Positions 50,901 to 60,616 of a stretch of 64,000 nt of DNA are shown piece by piece; position 1 is the first letter of the stretch; every line of letters begins with the position of its first letter. Both the position numbers and the translations under genes were made by a program. Source of the DNA: Cristatella mucedo (lineage: Eukaryota > Bryozoa > Phylactolaemata > Cristatellidae); NCBI GenBank assembly GCA_009760855.2, contig WPIO01000093.1, positions 182,001-246,000 of the forward strand, read 5' to 3'. A model generated the notes under the pieces. The model did not search any database. It had not been told where the DNA came from and was given only the letters and a program-made list of their open reading frames with translations.

Positions 50901-53900
50901 CGTGCGTGCGTGTGTGGCCTGCGAATTTGCATGCGAGTCGAAGCCCCAGCAGATTGCCACAATGGTTGACGTGACACACCGTTTTCTGTCCCTTTACCGG
51001 GTAACTAGGCCGACTTGGCTAAGCCTCTACGGTGACAGGTATTAGGACTTGTGAGTGTGCATGTCTCTTTCAGGATTTCCGAGACTGCTTGAGTTCTGTT
51101 AATAATAATGATAATAATATTTATGCATTTGTTATGGCATCTTCAGAGAACTCAGTTTCTGTCTAGGCACTTAATATTTGCTGCTAAGAAAACGTGATCG
51201 AATGGTAGTGGTAGCATGCGTAATGACAACTAACCATAACATAGTTAGAGGTGGCATGCAGGAGTCTGCATGCAAATATAGTAAGTGGTACGCATAAGCA
51301 CACGAAGGACGAATCACATGGAGCCGCTAAATGCTGTAATAAATATATGCATTTTTAGTTTCCTTGTAATTGTGGTAGAGTCAGGGGATATCGTGATGCA
51401 AGTCGTGAGTTCCAGGTTTAGGGAGCATACGAGCTTAAGGCACGGTCTCCAAAGGATCTTATTTAAAAGCCTGCTGGACGCCTTGCAGCCCCAGTTATAA
51501 TAATAATAATAATAATATTGCACTTGATAAAGCGCCCTCAGTGAACTTAATCTCTTTCTAGGCGCTTTACATTTGCTGCAAAGTGATATGCAATTGAATA
51601 GTAAGTAAAATCATGCTTGAAAAACAAACAAAATGAATAATATGGTTAGGGGTGACATGCACAGGGTCAGCATGCAAATGTGGTTAGTGGCAGCATGCAC
51701 AGTGTCAGCATGCATAAGAACATCAAGGACGAATCACAGGGACCTACTAAATGCTGTCCTAAATAGGTGTGTTTTTAAGTTTCTTTTAAATGTGGTCAGG
51801 TCGGGGGATGTTCTGACGCAGGTCGGAGGGAGTTCCAGGCTTTGGGAGCATACGAGCTGAATGCACGGTCTCCAAAGGATTTAAGGTTTGTACGAGGTAT
51901 TTCTAGACTGTTAGATTCCGAAAAGCGGGTGGTACGATGCTTGGCCTGATGGGGTAGTATATCTGAGAGATAGGCTGGAGCCATAGAATGAAGAGACCTA
52001 AAAGTGAGCGACAAAACCTTGAAGTCAATCCGTTGCCTCACTGGTAGCCAGTGCAGGTCGGCGAGAAGTGGAGTAATGTGGCAACTGCGACTCTCACGAC
52101 AGACAAGCCTAGCTGCAGAGTTTTGCACCAGCTGCAATCGCCTGATCGCACATGCTGGTAGGCCAGTAAGCAGTGAGTTGCAGAAGTCGAGACGGGATGT
52201 CACGAATGCATGGACCAACTTAGTCGTGGTATTCTTATCTAAACAAGCCCGAATTTTAGCAATGTTATGAAGCTGAAAATAGGCAGATTTGACTGTGGAG
52301 CTGATGTGGTCGTCTAACGAGAGGTCGCTTTGGAATATGACACCTAGATTTCGAGCTGATTCAGCTGGAGATATGCTGGCAGAGCCAATTTTGAAAGTCA
52401 GCCTTTCCAATCTCTGAATCACACTGGGTTTGCCCATAACTAGTAAGTTAGTTTTATCATCGTTTAGTTTTAGAAAATTTGCTGCCATCCATGTGCGGAT
52501 GTCATCAATGCATGCAGCAAGTGAGTTGAGAGAATTTGAGGTGCTCGAAGGCAGGGAGGGATCAAAGCAAAGGTACAACTGAGTGTCATCCGCATAGAAG
52601 TGAAAGCCTAGATTGTGCTTAGCAATCACATCAGCAAGAGGCAGAGTATAAACCGTGAAAAGAACCGGACCTAGCACAGAGCCCTGAGGTACTCCATATT
52701 TTAGAGGTACTTCAGATGATCTTTGTCCATTCACGTCAATACTCTGGAGTCTCCCACTGAGATAGGACCTGAACCACTGCAGAGCAGTGCCAGTGATGCC
52801 CAGGCGAGTTGAGAGGCGCTCTAGAAGTACTTTGTGATCGATGGTATGAACAGCTGCCGAAAGATCGAGCAAAACAAGAAGAGACACTCTACCCATGTCT
52901 GCATTCCCAAGCAGGTCGTTGTATACCCGAAGCAATGCTGACTCTGGAGTGATTAGCTCTAAAGCCAGACTGGAACTTACTAGCAAGGTATGAAGTTTCA
53001 ACATATGAGTTCAGCTGGTCCGCCACGACCCATTCCAGTATCTTTGATAGGAATGGTAGAAGGGAGACTGGGCGGTAATTGCTCAAGTTCTCTTGGTCTA
53101 GTGACACTTTTTTGAGAAGTGGCCTGACTACAGCTTTTTTGAAAGGTGCTGGGACCTGACCTGAGGCTAATGACATATTAATGATGGTGGTTATGCATGG
53201 CAGCAGCAGATCAATGCAACGTAGGAGCAGGACAGTGGGAATAGGGTCCAGTGGACTTGTTGTCTTCTTTGATTGAGATACGAACTTTAGGACTAGATCA
53301 CTAGTGACCTGCTTAAATGCAGACATTGAGGTGCAGCCAGGAACCGAGGAACAGCATTCTAGTGGGAAGGTTGTCATCGCAGGGATGGATTCCCTGATCT
53401 TGTCTATCTTCTGCACAAAGAATCGAGAGAAGCGATCGGCTAGATCATCACAAGGATCATCAGGTAAGGAGCTAATCTGGGAACGGTTGAGGAGATGGTT
53501 TATTGTCGACATCAGCATTTTTGGATTTTGCATCTGTGATTCAACAATGTTTCTATAGAAGCTAGACTTGGCCTTTGCTAGGATCGGTTGGTACGACCTA
53601 CAGTAGTCTTCATATGCCTGTCGATGGACAGTTAGTCCTGATCTTTTTTATGCTTTTTCAAGCTTTCGTTTAGTAGACTTGGCTAGTTTAATGTCTGTGG
53701 TAAACCATAGGCCGTCTGGGGGGGGGGGCGCACAGTGCGCTTTGTCAGAGGTGCAAACTCGTCGAGCATGTCAGCTAGTGTCGTGTTGTAGCAATCTACC
53801 AGTGATGAGAGATCGGAGGGAGGACTGAGCAGCAAAGGTGAAGCAGATATTCTCGCACGACAGCATCGATGTCAAGGGTCTTGAGGTTTCACGATTCATA

Positions 53901-56900
53901 GGTTATTTTAGAGGAGGATGTGGGCACACTGTAGATTGGATGAGGTCTGCATGTGGTCAGATAAGCAGGATTTGGTGATAATTGGTGATGACAAAGTGCA
54001 GTTATATGAGAAAATCTGGTCGAGTGTGTGACCCTTGATGTGGGTAGGGCCATGCACATGAGCCACAAGAGACAATGAGTCAGTCAATGCACGAAATTCG
54101 GTGCTGAAAGCGTCAGATAAGTTATCAAAGTGAACGTTGAAATCACCCATAACGAGGAAGGATCGATTTCTTGCACACAGAATCGAAATGAGATCGGAGA
54201 AATCTGAGATAAAGGAGGATTTTGTACCTGGTGGGCGATAGACTACTGCCACTATCGGTAGCTTGTTTTCGGGTGAGACCAGGACAATTGATTCAAAAGA
54301 CTGCTTCGAGGGTACCGCAAATGTCTTGAAGTTCAATTTCGAGCGCACGATAATAGCAACTCCACCTCCAGTTTTGATTGATCTAGGGGTGTGAAAGAAC
54401 GAGAAACGAGATGGAGTAGCGTCTTTAATTGTCGGGCAGTTTATCGTTTTCAGCCAAGTTTCAGTTAGGGCGAGCAGGTCGATTAGTTCAGTCGACAGTT
54501 AGTTCATTGATTGTGTTGGAGCAGGCACAAGTCGTTTGGGGAATCATTCACACGCTGTGAGTTTCTTCCTCAGCCCTCACATGCTGATCACTATCGATGG
54601 AGGTTCGTTCGGTGGCACGTGTTAGCCCACGCCTTGCAGTTCTATTATCGGCACTTGCAAGCCCGATTGTGTGGCGTATTATCATCTATTCGTTGCTGCT
54701 GCTGCTGAAGCAGTGAATTATGCAGGCGATTTATTTCAGGCACTGTAAATAGACTCGGTGCATTTGTCGGAGAAGACTTAAGTGTAAATTAAATTTGCAC
54801 GCCCGAAGATTCGATCAAATACATGCTTTTTTTGAGCACAGGCGTGAATATCTCACGAAGCTCCTCAAAAAACCGATGGCTAAAAATTTCACCAAGTGTG
54901 TGCGCATAGCTCTCCGGACCGAGTTCTGCCACTCGAGAGGTAGATTGGTTAGTGTGCTCACCCACGGGGGGGGGGCAGGGGCACCCACTGTTTCAGCCGC
55001 CTCAGCTGCTTGTAATCTCGGTAGGCTGCACGAATGTCTAAATATGCCTGTCCGTTCCAAGTGTGCTAGCATCAGAGTGCTAGAGATGTCCACCAAGCGT
55101 GAGCTATGCTAGTCTTGGTGTGAAGTTGCTGGTTTGTGAAGCAATTGCCTGATCAGCTCAGCTTCTTAACTCTTGGATATATTTAGCACTCATGAGAGCT
55201 GTAGCTGCGATCGTGTGCTGAGCAAGGACGTACCGACTAGTCTCGTATGAAGGTGACATCAAACAAATACCGGGTGTTTATGGCTAAACCATTGCGTTTA
55301 TTGTTCTGATACCATACCATCGTAAACTGCTCTCGTGATTCTGATCATAGTGTGGTATATGGCTGGTTCTTGATTCATTAAGTTAAATTCGTTGACCCCT
55401 TTGTTGTTACTTTTCCAGCGTTAGAAAAATTCACGGCTAGGGTTGTTTTTCGGTAATTTTGCAACTGGCTCAAGTCCTAAATCTGTGCCTCTAAGTAACC
55501 GCAAATTGGAGACAGTGTCTCCAGTTTGTGTGCTTACTCGGCCTGAACTCGTTGCCGACTGAGACTTCACAGCATCCACTGGCTTGAACCCTTAAGACCT
55601 GGATGTTCCTCACTGCACTCGCTCGATCCGTGTGAATTGTCGTTTGTATGTTTATGCAAGTTGACACTGTACATTTTGTCACCAAATCATTGAGACGCCC
55701 CCTTTCCAGCATATGTTAAGTGCTCAAAAAGAGTCTAGCTATCTTAGGGCGCTATACAAGCTGAAGATGGTGCGATGGCTCTCGGTCGATCAATGGATAC
55801 GGAGCAGAATTTTTACTCTGACCCACAGCGTCTGCCGTGGGTCTGCTCCTTCATATTTAGCTGAACTGCAGCACCAGTCGCAGCAACTTTGTGCCGTTGG
55901 GTTCTCCATAGAAAATAAATTAGGTGTCCCATTCCTTGGCCTAAAGACCGCATGCAGCAGAACGGTTTGCTCTGCAGATCCTAGACCGCAGAGCTTACTT
56001 CCCTAGTTCTTAAGCAATGGCATCTTTTTTCTGTCTGCCGTCCGAGGCATATACTTTTATATTTTGCTTTACTGTTGAGGGCGGGCTTCCGGAGTTTCGT
56101 GCTTTGGACTGCCGATATTGTGTGAATGCGTCGTAGCCCTCCCCTCACTGAATCGGCAAGTATCATGCCAGCAGCAGCATTCATTTCTGCTGCTTCTTTT
56201 CCAGTCTCGAACGCCTGCCAGCCCGTGCAGTCCTTCCGCTTCCTGGCAGCCCATGCCCATGCACACTTGCATGTCGGCTGCCGTTTCTTCTAGGGCGGAG
56301 GTGACGTGGATCTAACTCGGCGCTTCTGGATTAAAACAACGCAGCTGCTGAGCCAGAAGCTTACGGCAGCAGCAGCTGGTATGTCGCTGGGGCAAGGCCT
56401 CGTCAGCCAACATAATCAGTGCCTGCTCGCTACAACGTTTCGACGTCTGTCGTTGGTGCTTCTCTTGTACCATTGCCGACTGGGCGGAGACAGTTAGCTG
56501 AGATAGTTAGCGGAGACAGTTCCCGACTGGGTGGAGACAGGTTTATGTGGCCGATGCTGAATGTGTAGATTGTCTGTGGTGAGCTATCACTTCCATTCTA
56601 CTTATTACCTCAGCTGCCCTCCTGACTCAGCCATGCTTCCCACCTTTTCTTTGTTGAGCGAGATGAAGTCTGTTTGCTACGGCATATTCACCGAAAGCCG
56701 CTTAGGTTTTGAGTATGATACAGAAAATGCATGCGTAACACCGTCCAAGTTCTTGCATCATTGTGGAGATTCAGATGGATATACGTTAACCACTGGGGGT
56801 ATAAGTAAAATACAATTTTGCTCGTATGTACAGTCTCTTTTATACAGGGGTAGAAGAGCCTTAACGGCTATTACCACTGCTCGCAGTAGACCGTAACGAA

Positions 56901-59900
56901 CTGCCCCCTGCAAGACTCGAACCCTGGATCTTGGGGGGGGGGAAGTGGTCGTGAAAGGCGAGGTGCTTACCCCGGGGCCAAGACCCGTGGTGATTCCGGT
57001 GCGAGCCAATTAATCTTAGTTGGACAGCATAGCACAGAGCGTGACTCTCCGATGCAGGAGAGCAGAGGCGGCGAGGCACTACCTGAATAGTGAACCTCCC
57101 GAGTTCAGCATGCCGAGTGCTATTGCCGCCCTTGGCGACTGCTCTCGTCGGCAACTTATCTCCGACGTAGCATTCGCGTTGTTCGATAGCCTGCCGTCGG
57201 TCGCAACCAAGCTCGGCAGCAGCTCTGCAGCGTGCCTGAAGCGTGCACAGCCTGTGCTCACCTCGAGCTGGCCCCTGCAGGCCGTCGATGCTTCCGCCTC
57301 AGCTGCCCTTGCAGCGCCCCGCCCGCCTGAGCCTGTCCCCCGAGCCTGCCTGCACTGCTGCTGCCTCCGCGCGCTGAGGCAGCTTGCTGCCGTTGCAGGA
57401 TCGACGTTTCTTGCGCAGGCTCTCGAGGGGGAGTATCCAAAGCTGCTGCGCCTCTGCAACGACCTTTGGTCGCGCCTGGAGCAGTCGCCAGCCGGAGTTG
57501 CGTCGTCGCGCGGCGACGGCCAGGCAGCCGCAAGCGCCGGTGCAGAGCCAGATGCCGGCGGCCAAGACGAGGCTGCCGCAGCGGCTGCGCTCCTGCTCGG
57601 CGCTCCGCTCGAGCCGTTTGAGTACGCGGCCGCGCTGCCGTCGCTGTGCGCAGTGCACCATCGACGGCTGGCTGCCGCAGGATTAGGAGTGCACTCGCGG
57701 TGCCCGCTGAGATGGGACCCACTGGCAGGCCTCACCGTGCCAGTCGCTGCATGCTGCTGCAGGCAGCCGCAGTTTCCTGTGCTTGGACAGGGCTGCAGTG
57801 GGCTCCGCCACTCTTGCCGCTGCTGCTGTGCCCTCGGGCACCTGCGTCAGAGGCCCAGAGCGTGTGCGGAACGCGTTCACCTACGCCCACCAGCCCGGGG
57901 GAGTGCTTATGAGTGCCAGGGTGTCCTGGTCGGCTATTAGACCACCGACCCAGCTGCACATTTACTGCCGATTCGGTTGACCTTGCCGCCGGTTCGGTTA
58001 TAAAAAGCAGATGCCTTCAGAGAGTGGGGGGGGGGAGTGCAGAGAGCTCGGACTTGGGAGGAAGGGGATGCAGCAGCCACTGCAGCGAAAGCCCGCAACC
58101 GCCTCGTCAGGCTGGCTTTCAAGCTCTCTGCCCACGGTGCCGTGAGTGGCAACGCTGATGCCTAGGCCTTGAGCATGAGAGCAGGTGCGAGTTCTGTGGC
58201 TCAGTGCTGCTCATTGCCGCTGCTCATTGCCGCTGCTCATTGCCGCTGCTCATTGCCGCTGCTCATTGCCGCTGCTCATTGCCGCTGCTCATTGCCGCTG
58301 CTCATTGCCGCTGCTCATTGCCGCTGCTCATTGCCGCTGCTCATTGCCGCTGCTCATTGCCGCTGCTCATTGCCGCTGCTCATTGCCGCTGCTCGTTGCC
58401 GCTGCTGTGAGCAGAGCGTCGCTGTCGATGCACAGAGGCCTCAGACTCAGGTGCTGCATCTCTCTTGGGGGTAGGTAAAATGTAAGGAAGTAAAGCTCAA
58501 GTTGATTTTGCAGCATTATTTCCTTTTTTTATCGCGGGCAGCTGTACGAGTCGCAGTGGCTCCAACCTGCAGGGGGGCAGTAAGGTTTTGCTTGCCGATA
58601 GACTCGAACCGATGACTCGGGGGTCCGGAAGAGCGTGCAGCAAACCTCGGGCGGGCAAAGCCCTCGGCGAAGGCCACACGGCGGAGGGGGGCAGCTCTGG
58701 TTGCACCTAACTATAAGAATAATAATAAAAAGGATGCTGATCAATAATAGCTTGTTCTATCGCCCGAAGAAAGCTTTCTGGGCGCTTTGAACAGTCATCT
58801 GCCTGTGTGAGTCTGCGAGCCGGCACAGTCGTATTGCGGGTTATTCAGTTGTTGACGACAGCATGGGCAGCCGTTCGGCGTGCACCGCCTTTTGTACTCG
58901 AATAGCAGTCAGAAGAGCCAATTCTTGTGGGGAGATAGCTGTGCATGGCAAGCGAACGTGCTGAGGCATGTTACTTTCTGATGCATCGGAGCGGCACATC
59001 TCTGCCCGGCCCGTGCACAGGGATTGGTAGCCGCCTGCTGACGTCGACGTCGTCTGCTCTGCCAGAGCTGCATGACCAGCGCTGCGGTCGTGTCCAGCAG
59101 TGATGTCACGCAGCAGCAGCAGCAGCAGCGCACCTCCGCTGTTCTTATGCCTCGGTTCACTTGCCTCTGCGTTGCAGCGCTCGCAGGAACCTGAGAAGTG
59201 CCATTGGCTCGTTTGAGACGGCGTACCTCGCTCGTTCTCTGTCGAGACTCTTCGATCCTATAAATCTGGTCTTTCCCCAGGGATCGCTGGCCGCGCCCAC
59301 TTCTGAAGAGATTGACGGCATCGTCAAGACGATCTCGAGGTACGAGCTCGCTCGGGCCTTCAGCCCGCCACTTGCCAGTGGTCACGTGGCAGTGGCGACC
59401 CGCTGCCAGCATTGAGCGGTCGTCCGGCATGCAGTGCGCGTGCCATGCTGGCTTTCAGCGAGCTCCAGGTGGCGAGCTTCGACGACGCCCTCAGCCTGGC
59501 AGTGGCCAGAAACGTCGGTAAAACGGTGCAGCTCTACGCTGTCAAGTGTGAGCAGCTGGTAAGCACGGCAGCAGTGGCTCGCCGCCTCCTCATCTTGCCC
59601 TCGGCTCCGCCCCCGCTCCCACTCACCCCTGATCTGATGCCGGTTTCATCGTCCCCACTGGCCGCCGGCTGCGGTCAGGCTTGCGCGTCGAGTGCCACTT
59701 GTTGCATCACGTGAGCTTGCATGCCAGACACTGCTGGGCCTGTGATGGCAGCTCCATCGACTGGACCTCAAGCGCCGTGTGTCTGCTGCTCCCCCCCTTA
59801 TGTGGCTGTCACATTTTTAACGGGTCGACAGAAGGATAATGGGCCTACGGCAATCGCTTGCCGATTGACTGCCTAAAGTCACTTGCTTTTTCATGTCCTG

Positions 59901-60541
59901 CGCTTTGCCTCTGGGAGTCTGCTGCTCAAGTCAAAGCTTTAGTGAATGAGCGCAAATGGACTCACGTGAGCTGCTGCCAAGTCTATTTTGAGTAGCTGAA
60001 GGATATGCCCAGTGGGTCCGAGTCAACTCAAGCGAGGGAGCACATTGTCTTGTTTGTTGCGCCGCCAGTCTTGACTGCTCTGGCAGCAGCTGCGGGGACT
60101 TGCTCTGCTGCCCTCGAGCCGAAGTGTGAAGCACAGCCTGTACTCGTTCTCGTCGTGCCGAGTTATTCTCGTCGTGCCGAGCAGAATTCGTTTGATAAAA
60201 TTGCTTGCACAAAGTAAGTGCAGCGCACATCGGTGCACTACTGCTCCTCGGCTGTCTAAAATTGCCCCTCGTGGTGGCCGCGCACAGCTCTCCACAGATG
60301 GCGAGGCGAGCCAGGTGATCGGGCCGCCTACTCAGGGGCAGATGAGGAATGCAGCGGCTGTGAACGGGCTGCACCAGCTGCATCACGCTGTCAGCAAGCT
60401 GCTCGATGCTATGCACGGCCACTACCACAAGGACTCGCTCAGCATCATCCGCGGCTCGCTGGACGTGAGTTGGTGACGCGCTGCGCTGACCTTAGCACCG
60501 CCCGGCTCACTTGCAAAGCCCGTGCAGCCACAGCGATTACA

Positions 60542-60616
<75 letters not shown>

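Larger units (their letters stand above)
51496..54520 (-). mobile_element. LINE family A, most complete copy
   Basis: Read on the - strand from 54520: endonuclease, linker, RT, 3' UTR and (ATT)n at 51497-51519. It is the best reference for the family. The inactivating lesions seen are small. A 2-base deletion near 52945 separates FRANHS from [10 protein letters not shown], and a 1-base deletion near 51825 shifts the last 20 codons. Further breaks lie between 53534 and 53907 and upstream of 54348. No RNA-binding ORF1 is visible. In COG5 intron 9, antisense to the gene. Confidence 0.93.

Noticed and set aside
54560-54708. Candidate for COG5 exon 10 with FVRW and ALQFYYRHL
   Set aside because: No acceptor in the right phase, and the similarity is weaker than for 56294-56378.
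57020-57940. 306-codon ORF as a single-exon gene
   Set aside because: Only 57399-57645 matches COG5 and is bounded by a good acceptor; the rest is GC-rich intron open by composition.
58206-58400. Possible CRISPR-like array
   Set aside because: Units are directly adjacent with no spacers, 13 bp long, in a eukaryotic intron.
58169-58478. Three overlapping repeat-protein ORFs rich in Cys, Leu and Ala
   Set aside because: They are the three frames of the 13-bp minisatellite and carry identical cyclic peptides.
59931-60428. 165-codon antisense ORF
   Set aside because: Overlaps COG5 exon 14 on the other strand and shows no family resemblance.
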